A stretch of 64,000 nucleotides of DNA from Actinokineospora fastidiosa (GTDB lineage: Bacteria > Actinomycetota > Actinomycetes > Mycobacteriales > Pseudonocardiaceae), in NCBI RefSeq assembly GCF_014648415.1, contig NZ_BMRB01000002.1, positions 517,260 through 581,259 on the forward strand. Direction: 5' to 3'. The position numbers and the translations under genes are program-made. The notes under the pieces were generated by a model. The model was not told the DNA's origin, did no database searches, and saw only the letters and a program-made list of their open reading frames with translations. Shown one piece after another: positions 24,461 through 31,569 of this stretch. The stretch's first letter is position 1. Every line of letters starts with the position of its first letter.

Positions 24461-26229
24461 GGACCGCGCTGGTGGTCGCCTTCCTGGCGCTGTGGCTGGC
24501 GCCGCCGAAGGCGTCGGCACTCACCGACTGCGCCCCTGCGGCACACGACCCCGCCCCGCACCGCTCATGGGCCCAGGACCGCCTGTCCCCCGAGCGCGCC
24601 TGGCCCTTGACCACCGGGGGTGGGGTGGTGGCGGTGATCAGCACCGGGGTCAGCGCCACCGCCCCCGCCCTCGCAGGCGCGGTCCTCCCGGGCACAGACC
24701 TGGCGGGCGGTCGCGGCGACCAGGACTGCTCAGGCCACGGCACATTCCTCGCGGGTTTGGTGGCCGCCCGACCGACCGATCCCACCGACCACCCGGAGTC
24801 GGAGGGGACCGCCGACCCGGCCACCCACTCCGGCCCCACCGACCACTCCGGACCGTCCACGGATACCGACCCGACCACGCAGCCCGAACCAGCCGCCACC
24901 TCGGCGACCAACTCCGAATCGACCGACCACGCCGAGCCAGCCGCCTTTCCCGGACCAGCCGCCAACCCCGACCCATCCGCGCGCTCCGAACCCGCCACGC
25001 ACTCCGGAACCGCCGACCTCCCATCGGCCGCCACCTCGACGGCCAACTCCGAATCGACCGCCCACGCCGAACCAGCCGCCTTTTCCGGACCATCCGCCAA
25101 CCCGTTCACGCGCTCCGAACCCGCCACGCACCCCGGACCGGCCACGCACTCCGGAACCGCCGACCTCCCATCGGCCGCGCTCTCCACGCTGACCGCGCAC
25201 TCCAAACCAATCGCACTCTCCGAATCGGTCGCGCATTCCGGAACCACCGACCACATCGAATCGACCACACCCTTCGGACCCGTCGTGCACTCCCGAACAG
25301 CCGAGGACACCGAACCGGCCAGCTCTTTCCAAGCAGCTGTCCACACGGGACCAGTTGTCCGTGCAGGACCGGTGGGCGCGGGCGGAAAGCCGGGCGTCGT
25401 CCATGCCGCCCGCTCCAATCCCGTAGCGGCGGTGCGGCTCGGCTCCGCCGCCTTGAACGTCCGGGCTGTGATGGCCAAGCCCCTTGCCCACGTCGGCATC
25501 AGTCCTGGGACCGGGGTGGCGCCGGGTGTGCGGATATTGCCGGTGCGGGTGGCCGACGAGCCCGGTGAGGTCTCGCCGGAGCGGTTGGCGGCGGGGATTG
25601 TGGCGGCGGTTGAGGGTGGGGCGTCGGTGATCGCGGTAGGGGTGGTGGCTACGCGGGACTCGGCCGGGTTGCGGGCGGCGGTGGAGTTGGCCAGGCAGCG
25701 GGATGTGCTGGTCGTGGCGTCAGCCCGGGTGCGGGAGGACGGGGAGGTCGCGTTTCCCGCGGCCCTGCCCGGGGTGCTCTCGGTGGCGCCGATCGGGCCG
25801 GACGGGCCCGTGGCGGATGTGCGGCTCGGGGCGCGGCCGGACCTGGCGGCGCCCGCCGTGGACCTGATCGGCATCGCGCCGTCGGGGGCGGGGCACCGGG
25901 TCGCGTCGGGGGCGGAGTTGGCGGTCGGGCCGGTGGCGGGGGCCGCGGCGCTCGTCCGGGACTACCACCGCGACCTGACCGCGCCGCAGGTGGCGGCCCG
26001 CCTGGTGGCCACGGCGGACCGGCCGGTCGCGGGGGTCGGGGTCGTCGACCCGGTCGCGGCCGTCACCACGATCCTCACGGACGCAACCCCGCCCCCGCTG
26101 GCCGAGGAGCGCCTGGCCATCCCGAAGCCCGCTGAACCGGACACCGGCCCGCTCCACCGGGCGCTGTGGTTCGCGGCGGTGGCCATCGTGGTGGCCGTCC
26201 CGCTCGCGGCCGTCCGACGGCGGGAATGA
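24457..26229 (+). CDS. mycP: Mycosin (MycP)-like subtilase with lost catalytic residues
   Basis: A 590-residue membrane-anchored subtilase: an N-terminal signal peptide (1-24), a mycosin N-terminal extension, a subtilase fold, and a C-terminal transmembrane anchor (about 563-585) ending in RRRE. The ATG overlaps the eccC stop. The active site is degraded: the catalytic Asp of the DTG motif is Ser62 (VISTGV), His94 is kept (GHGTF), the oxyanion Asn is Arg424, and the catalytic Ser of GTS is Glu487 (SGAELA). A Thr/Ser/Pro/Glu/His-rich insertion of roughly 240 residues follows the His motif (about 104-345). Mycosins are needed to stabilise the ESX complex, and proteolysis was reported as dispensable for secretion in mycobacteria, so a structural role is plausible. 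Predicted inactive as a protease. Confidence 0.88.
   Translation: MRTALVVAFLALWLAPPKASALTDCAPAAHDPAPHRSWAQDRLSPERAWPLTTGGGVVAVISTGVSATAPALAGAVLPGTDLAGGRGDQDCSGHGTFLAGLVAARPTDPTDHPESEGTADPATHSGPTDHSGPSTDTDPTTQPEPAATSATNSESTDHAEPAAFPGPAANPDPSARSEPATHSGTADLPSAATSTANSESTAHAEPAAFSGPSANPFTRSEPATHPGPATHSGTADLPSAALSTLTAHSKPIALSESVAHSGTTDHIESTTPFGPVVHSRTAEDTEPASSFQAAVHTGPVVRAGPVGAGGKPGVVHAARSNPVAAVRLGSAALNVRAVMAKPLAHVGISPGTGVAPGVRILPVRVADEPGEVSPERLAAGIVAAVEGGASVIAVGVVATRDSAGLRAAVELARQRDVLVVASARVREDGEVAFPAALPGVLSVAPIGPDGPVADVRLGARPDLAAPAVDLIGIAPSGAGHRVASGAELAVGPVAGAAALVRDYHRDLTAPQVAARLVATADRPVAGVGVVDPVAAVTTILTDATPPPLAEERLAIPKPAEPDTGPLHRALWFAAVAIVVAVPLAAVRRRE
24905..25180 (+). repeat. Imperfect direct repeat of 125-140 bases in the mycosin insertion
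   Basis: Segments from about 24908-25033 and 25041-25180 share long near-identical stretches (for example gcgctccgaacccgccacgc and ctccggaaccgccgacctcc in each). They are in frame and encode the ESTxHAEPAAF...RSEPATH...GTADLPSA repeat. The insertion therefore grew by tandem duplication. Confidence 0.75.
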
Positions 26230-26235
26230 CCATCG

Positions 26236-26279
26236 GGGGGTGGGGATTCCCCCACCCCCTCCGGCGGGTTTGCCGCCGG
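26236..26279 (+). terminator. Tandem GC-rich hairpins after the mycosin gene
   Basis: GGGGGTGGGG (26236-26245) pairs perfectly with CCCCACCCCC (26250-26259) around a 4-base loop; a second stem CCGGCGG/CCGCCGG (26261-26267, 26273-26279) follows. They start 7 bases after the mycosin stop. No T run follows, as is common for actinobacterial terminators. Confidence 0.7.
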
Positions 26280-26387
26280 AATCCGGCGGGTCGGGCCCCC
26301 GGTGCCGGAGGGAAAGCTCCAGCGACCGCGCGGCCGTCAACCGAGACGCTTGTGGTGTCGGAAACCCGTGCGGACAAAGGAAAAACG

Positions 26388-26888
26388 ATGGTCACGATCG
26401 AAGGACTCATCCAGGCCCACGGCCCCGCCCTGCTCGCGCACGCCGTCCGCCTCACCGGCGGCGACCGGCACGCCGCGGAGGACGTCGCCCAGGAGACGTG
26501 GCTGCGCGCGTGGCGGCACGCCGACCGGCTGACCGAGGACCGCGGCTCGGTCCGCGCCTGGCTGCTGCGGGTCGCCCACAACATCGCCGTCGACCAGCAC
26601 CGCGCCCGCCGCGCCCGCCCCACCGAGGTGCCCCTGCCGGACGGCGACCTGACCCGCGCCGCCACCGCCCCGAGCCCCAGCGAGGAGGTCGAGAACCGCA
26701 TCATGGTCGACGCCGCCCTCGACACCCTCTCCCCGCCCCACCGCACCACCCTCGTCGAGGTCTTCTACGCCGACCGCACCGCCGCCGCGGCCGCCACCAC
26801 CCTCGGCGTCCCGACCGGCACGGTCAAAAGCCGCGTCCACAACGCCCTCCGCACCCTGCGCGACCTCCCCGCCCTGCAAGCGGCGTGA
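26388..26888 (+). CDS. ECF sigma factor (SigK/SigL-like group)
   Basis: A 166-residue protein with sigma2 (RLTGGDRHAAEDVAQETWLRAW) and sigma4 (AAATTLGVPTGTVKSRVHNALRTLR), typical of ECF sigma factors and resembling the SigL/SigK group. The ATG at 26388 has AAAGGA 6 bases upstream. No anti-sigma gene is adjacent, which is unusual for this group. It lies at the end of the T7SS island, 158 bases after the mycosin gene and behind a strong hairpin. The four TGAAC-N16-CCGTGT promoters in the island fit the kind of promoter this group uses, so it may control them (inference). Confidence 0.9.
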   Translation: MVTIEGLIQAHGPALLAHAVRLTGGDRHAAEDVAQETWLRAWRHADRLTEDRGSVRAWLLRVAHNIAVDQHRARRARPTEVPLPDGDLTRAATAPSPSEEVENRIMVDAALDTLSPPHRTTLVEVFYADRTAAAAATTLGVPTGTVKSRVHNALRTLRDLPALQAA

Positions 26889-26948
26889 CGCCAACCGCCC
26901 ATACATCCGTCTATGACGCCCGTATAAGTCCTGCGGTAGGTTGGCCCG

Positions 26949-27485
26949 ATGGGACATCGCGAGGATCTTCTGGCAGGCGCCAAGCGGTGCCTCATCGAGA
27001 AGGGCTACGCGCGGACGACGGCGCGGGACATCGTTGCGGCGTCCGGGGCGAATCTCGCTTCCATCGGGTACCACTACGGGTCGAAGGAAGCCTTGCTCAA
27101 TGCGGCGCTCGTTCAGGTGAACGCCGAGTGGGGTGCCGCGGTCGGCGAGGTGGTGGCGGCGTCAAGGGACTTCGAGGCCGCGTGGACGCGGGTGACGGAG
27201 CTGTTCGCCGCGCAGCGGGAGTTGTTGGTGGTGACCTTCGAGGCCCTCGCCCAGGCGGAGCACGCCCCCGAGATCCGCGCGGCCCTGGCGAGCGGCCTGG
27301 ACGCGGCCCGCGCCTGCATGGCCAAGGCGTTCCTCGACAACACAACCGACGACACGCACCGCGCGGTCGGCTCGTTCTGCCTGGCCCTCCTGACCGGCGT
27401 GATGGCCCAGTGGCTCATCGACCCGGCGACCGCCCCCACCGCCAAGGACCTCACTCTCGCGATCCGCACCATCGCCACCCGCTGA
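26949..27485 (+). CDS. TetR family transcriptional regulator
   Basis: A 178-residue protein with an N-terminal TetR helix-turn-helix (YARTTARDIVAASGANLASIGYHYGSKEALLNAAL, about residues 20-55) and a helical ligand-binding C-terminal domain. The gene starts 60 bases after the sigma factor. A TATAAG hexamer (26923-26928) may be its -10 element. The target is unknown; the convergent ABC genes downstream are possible targets. Confidence 0.9.
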   Translation: MGHREDLLAGAKRCLIEKGYARTTARDIVAASGANLASIGYHYGSKEALLNAALVQVNAEWGAAVGEVVAASRDFEAAWTRVTELFAAQRELLVVTFEALAQAEHAPEIRAALASGLDAARACMAKAFLDNTTDDTHRAVGSFCLALLTGVMAQWLIDPATAPTAKDLTLAIRTIATR

Positions 27486-27489
27486 CCTG

Positions 27490-28338
27490 TCACAGGTCCT
27501 TGCGCTGGAAGGAAATCGCGGCCAACCCCCACACCATCGCCGTCCACACCGCCGCCCAGACGAGGTAGGTGGCGGTCAGCGGAGCCTGGCTCAGGAACGG
27601 GAACCCCTCCATCGCCGCCCCGAACTCGGCGAACCCGGCCGGGTCCTGGAACGCGTGCATGGCCCCCCGCCACAGCCCGTCGGTGGGAAGCAACATCCGC
27701 GAGATCGTGCCGACCCGAGCAACCCCCTCATTCCCCAACGCGTCCCCGATCCCACCCACCACCCCCGCGATCCACGTGGCCCCGAACAACCCGACAGCGA
27801 CCACCCCGGACGCCATCGGCGAGATGGCCGTGGACAGCAACAGCCCCAGGGTCAGCAGGACCGTCGTCTGCCCCGCCAACAAGGCCAACGCCACCACAGG
27901 CTGCGGCGGCCAATAATCCACCGTGACCAGAACGACCAGACACTGGGCAAGCCCCGCCACCACGACAAACCCGGTCCCGAACACCACCAACCCAAGCCAC
28001 TTCCCCAACAGCAGCGTCGACCGCCGAATAGGCCGAGCCAACACCGCCAACACAATCCCCGACTCAGTCTCCCCCGACAACGTGGGCCCGGTAAGAAACG
28101 CCGTCCCCAACGCGGCGATGAGGCTCATGCCGAACATCACCAGATTGAGCAACTGAGAAGCCACCAGCCGCGCCTGCCCACTGGTCATCGTCCCGAACTC
28201 GGACTCCCCAGCCAGTCGGGAGAACCCCCAAGCACTCAACGCCAACAGGGCCACAGTAAGCCCCGCCAACGCCCACAAAACCCGCCGCCGAGAAGCCTCA
28301 CGCAACGTAAGACCGGCAACAGTCACCACAGTCCCCAC
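27490..28338 (-). CDS. ABC-2 type transporter permease
   Basis: A 282-residue membrane protein with about six transmembrane helices and the N-terminal VAGLTLREASRRRVLWAL motif of ABC-2 permeases. The GTG at 28338 is chosen because GGGAGG lies 9 bases upstream; an ATG at 28365 is an alternative. It is the partner of the ATPase encoded at 28892-29845, but 553 non-coding bases with an inverted repeat and tandem repeats separate the two. Probably an exporter subunit. The stop is 4 bases from the convergent TetR stop. Confidence 0.85.
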   Translation of the reverse strand: MGTVVTVAGLTLREASRRRVLWALAGLTVALLALSAWGFSRLAGESEFGTMTSGQARLVASQLLNLVMFGMSLIAALGTAFLTGPTLSGETESGIVLAVLARPIRRSTLLLGKWLGLVVFGTGFVVVAGLAQCLVVLVTVDYWPPQPVVALALLAGQTTVLLTLGLLLSTAISPMASGVVAVGLFGATWIAGVVGGIGDALGNEGVARVGTISRMLLPTDGLWRGAMHAFQDPAGFAEFGAAMEGFPFLSQAPLTATYLVWAAVWTAMVWGLAAISFQRKDL

Positions 28339-28417
28339 AACCAGCCACCTCCCTAAAGAACGCATCAACCCGGCGAACAACAACAACAACAAAAACACCC
28401 GCCCACCCACAAAAGCA

Positions 28418-28606
28418 GGGCTTGCCTGCCATCCCGTCGACCTGGCGAAGCCTTACCACACCCAGGGTGGGGGCGCGGCCCCGAAACAAAACAGGCACTT
28501 GCCAGGCCAGGGCCCCCAGGGCCCTGGCCAGCGAAAACGAAAGCTCCGCGCCCCCACCCTGGGTGTGGTAACCCTCCGGGAGGTCGACGGGATGGCAGGC
28601 AAGCCC
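28418..28606. repeat. Long inverted repeat (61-base arms), MITE/REP-like or cruciform
   Basis: Arms 28418-28478 and 28546-28606 are exact reverse complements except for a central 9-base segment (GGCGAAGCC versus CCCTCCGGG). Each mismatch segment can form its own 3-bp mini-hairpin. The 67-base loop holds another perfect 11-bp hairpin (GGCCAGGGCCC 28505-28515 with 28519-28529). The structure is consistent with a short palindromic mobile element or a strong RNA structure inside the operon. Confidence 0.88.
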
Positions 28607-28667
28607 GACCCCATCCCGGAGACCTGCCCGTCCGGCGAGGACGCTTGTGACCAAGAGCAACGCCGGG

Positions 28668-28833
28668 AACCGGCGAGCCGACCCCACCGGAAACCGGCGA
28701 GCCGACCCCAGCAAGAACCGCCGAACCGACCCGCCAAGAACCCGGCGAGCCCACCCCAGCGGAAACCGGCGAACCAACCCGCCGACACCCGACGAGCCCA
28801 CCCCACCAGAAACCGGCGAACCCACCGCCGTCG
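28668..28833. repeat. Seven imperfect 23-25-base tandem repeats
   Basis: Units begin AACCGGCGAGCCGACCCCAC and variants at 28668, 28692, 28716, 28739, 28764, 28787 and 28811. The alternation of lengths 24, 24, 23, 25, 23, 24, 23 breaks any reading frame. Confidence 0.85.
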
Positions 28834-28887
28834 CCGAACACCCCCGCGCCCGCCAGCCCACCGAACACCCCCGCGCCCGCCAGCCCA
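28834..28887. repeat. Perfect 27-base direct duplication
   Basis: Two exact copies of a 27-base unit beginning ccgaacacccccgcgcccg (28834-28860 and 28861-28887), with a degenerate third start after it. It abuts the stop codon of the ABC ATPase gene. Confidence 0.9.
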
Positions 28888-28891
28888 CCGA

Positions 28892-29845
28892 TCACCCCCC
28901 GTCCTGTCCAGCCCGCAAGATCCCCAACAACCGCTCCTCCAAACTGATCCGCGCAGGCTCCACCGCATGCACCCGCACCCCCACCGCCGCCAGATCCCGG
29001 ACCAGGTCAGGCACCAGCTCCCCGTCATCCACCCCGGGCAACCCCACCGTGAACCACTCCCCCTCCCGCGACACAACCCCGACCGCCGCCAACCGGGCCT
29101 CCGCCTCCGCCCCCACCGAGGTCAGCCGCAGCCGCAACTCCCGCTGCCCCAACAACTCCGCGAGCGTCCCGGACGCAGCCACCCGACCGTGATCAAGAAT
29201 GACCACCCGATCGCACACCCGCTCCACCTCGCCGATCAGATGCGAGTTCAACAGAACCGCGACCCCGTCCGACCGCAACGACAGCACGATGTCCCGGACA
29301 TCCGCCCGACCGAGCGGGTCGAGCGCGCTCGTGGGCTCATCCAGGATCACCAGCGCAGGCCGAGCCACCAAGGCGACCGCCAGGCCCAGCCGCTGCTGCA
29401 TCCCCTTCGAGAACCCGCCCACCCGGTCCCGCGCCCGCTCCCCCAACCCCACCAGGTCCAGGCACGAGCGCTGTTCCGCCGAGGACACCGCCGCCCCCGC
29501 CAGCCGCACATGGAGCGCAAGCACCTCAGCAGCGGTCAGCCAAGGCTGATACCGGAACAACTCCGGCAGATAGCCCACGGCCGCCCGCGCCGCCGGGTCG
29601 GTGGCGGGCCGACCCAGCAGCATCGCCTCGCCCGCGTCCGGCTGGACGAGACCGAGCAGCATCTTGATCACCGTCGTCTTGCCAGCGCCGTTCGGCCCGA
29701 GCAGGCCGACGACCTCGCCGCGCCCCACCTCCAGGGACACGTCGTCGACGGCCTGCCGCCTGCGGTACCGCTTGCGCAGCCCCGAGCACCAGACGGCGGG
29801 CGCGGGCGGCAGGGTGGCGATCTGCCGCGCGAGCTCGGCGGTCAT
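28892..29845 (-). CDS. ABC transporter ATP-binding protein
   Basis: A 317-residue ATPase: Walker A GPNGAGKTT, signature FSKGMQQ, Walker B LVILDEPTSALDP and the switch His in NSHL. The C-terminal 90 residues are the extension typical of CcmA/NatA-type exporter ATPases. The ATG at 29845 overlaps the stop of the anti-sigma gene (ATGA). It belongs to a sigma, anti-sigma, ATPase, permease operon. The signal sensed by the anti-sigma factor may concern the export substrate or envelope stress (inference). Confidence 0.9.
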   Translation of the reverse strand: MTAELARQIATLPPAPAVWCSGLRKRYRRRQAVDDVSLEVGRGEVVGLLGPNGAGKTTVIKMLLGLVQPDAGEAMLLGRPATDPAARAAVGYLPELFRYQPWLTAAEVLALHVRLAGAAVSSAEQRSCLDLVGLGERARDRVGGFSKGMQQRLGLAVALVARPALVILDEPTSALDPLGRADVRDIVLSLRSDGVAVLLNSHLIGEVERVCDRVVILDHGRVAASGTLAELLGQRELRLRLTSVGAEAEARLAAVGVVSREGEWFTVGLPGVDDGELVPDLVRDLAAVGVRVHAVEPARISLEERLLGILRAGQDGG

Positions 29846-30897
29846 CGCAGGCTCTCGGCGACCGACAGCACCTCGTCGGAGTCCAGCGCGCCCGCCACCG
29901 CGGTCACCACGCCGTTGTCCACCCACAGCACGACAGCCATGGCGCGGTCCCGGGTCGCCAGAACCGTGGCGGGGACGCCGTTGACCTCCGCCGACGCGGT
30001 CGTCACGTAGTCGGCGGGCACCGGGAGCGGCAAGGTGGAGCCGTCCGCGGCGAACGCGCGCAGCTGCGTCGCGACGTCGGCGGGCAGGCCGGGCAGCGAC
30101 AGCAGGTAGTCGCGCACCGTCTCGAAGGGCACGCCCCGGGAGAACGCCGTCGGCGCGACCGCCCGGCCGACCACGAGGGACGGCACGCCCGCGGGCTGCG
30201 CCCACACCGCGGCCACCCCGGGCCCGGCGACCAACTGCACCTGGCTGCCGTCCAGTCCCGGCGGCGGGGGCGGCGCCGCGCCGCCCGCGGCCTCGGCGGC
30301 GCGCTCGGCGGAGAACGTGAAGGTCAGGTTGACCTTGCCGCCCACCTGGTACGTCGGCTCCCCGGCGACCCCGCGCGGCAGGGAGGTCACCTCGGGCACG
30401 TCCAGCCCGGTCTCGGCCGCGGCGGCCGCGGCGTCCGGGACCTCGTGGACGTCGCCGTCGCGGGTCACCTCGACCTCGCCGTACGCGCTCAGGTCCGGCA
30501 GGGCCATGACGTCGGCGGTGCTGAAGCCGACGGGGGCGACCTGCTCGGTCCGGAAGATCTGCAGCCAGTCGTTGGCGGCCGCCGTCCCAGCGCCCGCCAG
30601 GACGACGGCGGCGGCGACGGCCGCGACCACGGGTCGGCGCAGCAGCGAGCGCCCCCGGCCGGTCCTCGGCGTCGCGGCGCGGCCGGGCGAGGCGGTCGAC
30701 AGGCGCGCCCAGGCGGCGTCGGTGTCCGGGGCGGTGTCCATCGCCAGCGCGGCCTCGACCAGGTCGGCGTCCTCGCGCATCGCCACCAGACCGGCGAGGC
30801 ACTGCTGACAGGAGCCCACGTGCTGGCGGTCCGCGTCGGACACCCCGGCGGGCTCGTCGAGCAGCCTGCGCAGCACGCCTTCATTCGGGTGTCGCAT
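29842..30897 (-). CDS. Membrane-anchored zinc-finger anti-sigma factor-like protein
   Basis: A 351-residue protein with an N-terminal ZAS motif H26-x3-C30-x2-C33, one transmembrane helix at about 87-107, and a 240-residue extracytoplasmic domain (VMALPDLSAYGEVEV through GALDSDEVLSVAESL). The arrangement fits an anti-sigma factor that holds the upstream sigma factor at the membrane. The start lies 17 bases inside the sigma gene, indicating coupled translation. Confidence 0.85.
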   Translation of the reverse strand: MRHPNEGVLRRLLDEPAGVSDADRQHVGSCQQCLAGLVAMREDADLVEAALAMDTAPDTDAAWARLSTASPGRAATPRTGRGRSLLRRPVVAAVAAAVVLAGAGTAAANDWLQIFRTEQVAPVGFSTADVMALPDLSAYGEVEVTRDGDVHEVPDAAAAAAETGLDVPEVTSLPRGVAGEPTYQVGGKVNLTFTFSAERAAEAAGGAAPPPPPGLDGSQVQLVAGPGVAAVWAQPAGVPSLVVGRAVAPTAFSRGVPFETVRDYLLSLPGLPADVATQLRAFAADGSTLPLPVPADYVTTASAEVNGVPATVLATRDRAMAVVLWVDNGVVTAVAGALDSDEVLSVAESLR

Positions 30898-31483
30898 GAC
30901 GGTTCAACTCCTTGCGCAGAGCGGATTCGGCGCGTCGCACGGTCGTGCCGACGCTGCCGGGGGACATGTCGAGTGCCGTGGCCACCTCGGCGTAGCTCAG
31001 GCCGCTGTGCCGCAGCACGAGGGTCAGCGCCTGCTTGCGGGGCAGCCGGGCCAGCGCGGCGCGGACCCGGCGGCGCTCGTCGCGGCTCACCACCGCGTCG
31101 GCGACGTCGGACACCACCGTGTGCTCAGCCGCGGCGACGGTCTCCTCACGGGAGGCCCGGCGGCGTTTGGCCCGGAGCAGGTTCAGCGCGGTGTGCGCGG
31201 CGGCGACCGAGAGCCAGCCGCGGACCTCCCCCTCGGGCACGGTCGTGCGGCCGAGGGCGAGGAACACCTCCTGCGCGACGTCCTCGGCCTGATCGCGCGA
31301 GCCGAGCACGCGGGCGGCGACGCTCACCACCCGCCGGTACTCCCGGCGGAAGATCACGTCGAGGTCGGCGCGCACGCGCCCCGCTGCCGCCACGCGCCGC
31401 TCCCTCCCGTCCCGCGCCACCGGCGCGCCGGGGGCCGCCAGGACGGCCGCGGGCGCCGCTCGGCCGTGCTGAACCAGGTCCAT
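30881..31483 (-). CDS. ECF RNA polymerase sigma factor
   Basis: A 200-residue protein with sigma2 (REYRRVVSVAARVLGSRDQAEDVAQEVFLALG) and sigma4 (HSGLSYAEVATALDMSPGSVGTTVRRAESAL). The ATG at 31483 gives an N-terminal extension of about 45 residues rich in Ala and Arg; a later start is possible. It is the first gene of an operon with its anti-sigma factor and an ABC exporter, a common autoregulated layout. Confidence 0.88.
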   Translation of the reverse strand: MDLVQHGRAAPAAVLAAPGAPVARDGRERRVAAAGRVRADLDVIFRREYRRVVSVAARVLGSRDQAEDVAQEVFLALGRTTVPEGEVRGWLSVAAAHTALNLLRAKRRRASREETVAAAEHTVVSDVADAVVSRDERRRVRAALARLPRKQALTLVLRHSGLSYAEVATALDMSPGSVGTTVRRAESALRKELNRHATPE

Positions 31484-31569
31484 ACCCGTAGAGCACCGCC
31501 GACCCCAAGAATGTGACATCCGGATCGCCAGCGCTCGGCTTGACCGTGCCGCGGGCGCGTTCTCCCAGG

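Larger units (their letters stand above)
28339..28891. other. 553-base non-coding block between the two ABC genes
   Basis: It contains the long inverted repeat (28418-28606), seven 23-25-base imperfect repeats (28668-28833), a 27-base perfect duplication (28834-28887) and a CAA-rich stretch (28381-28395). Reading frames crossing it give low-complexity Gly/Val/Arg-rich products with no family resemblance and shift between repeats, so they are not counted as genes. Confidence 0.75.

Noticed and set aside
26900..26928. TetR operator upstream of the regulator at 26949
   Set aside because: Only the outermost ATAC/GTAT bases are symmetric; too weak to call.
28668..28887. 24- and 27-base repeats considered as a CRISPR array
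   Set aside because: Contiguous repeats, no unique spacers, no cas genes.
28298..28895. Minus-strand frames through the repeat block between the ABC genes
   Set aside because: Low-complexity products, frames broken by variable repeat lengths, and no ribosome site.
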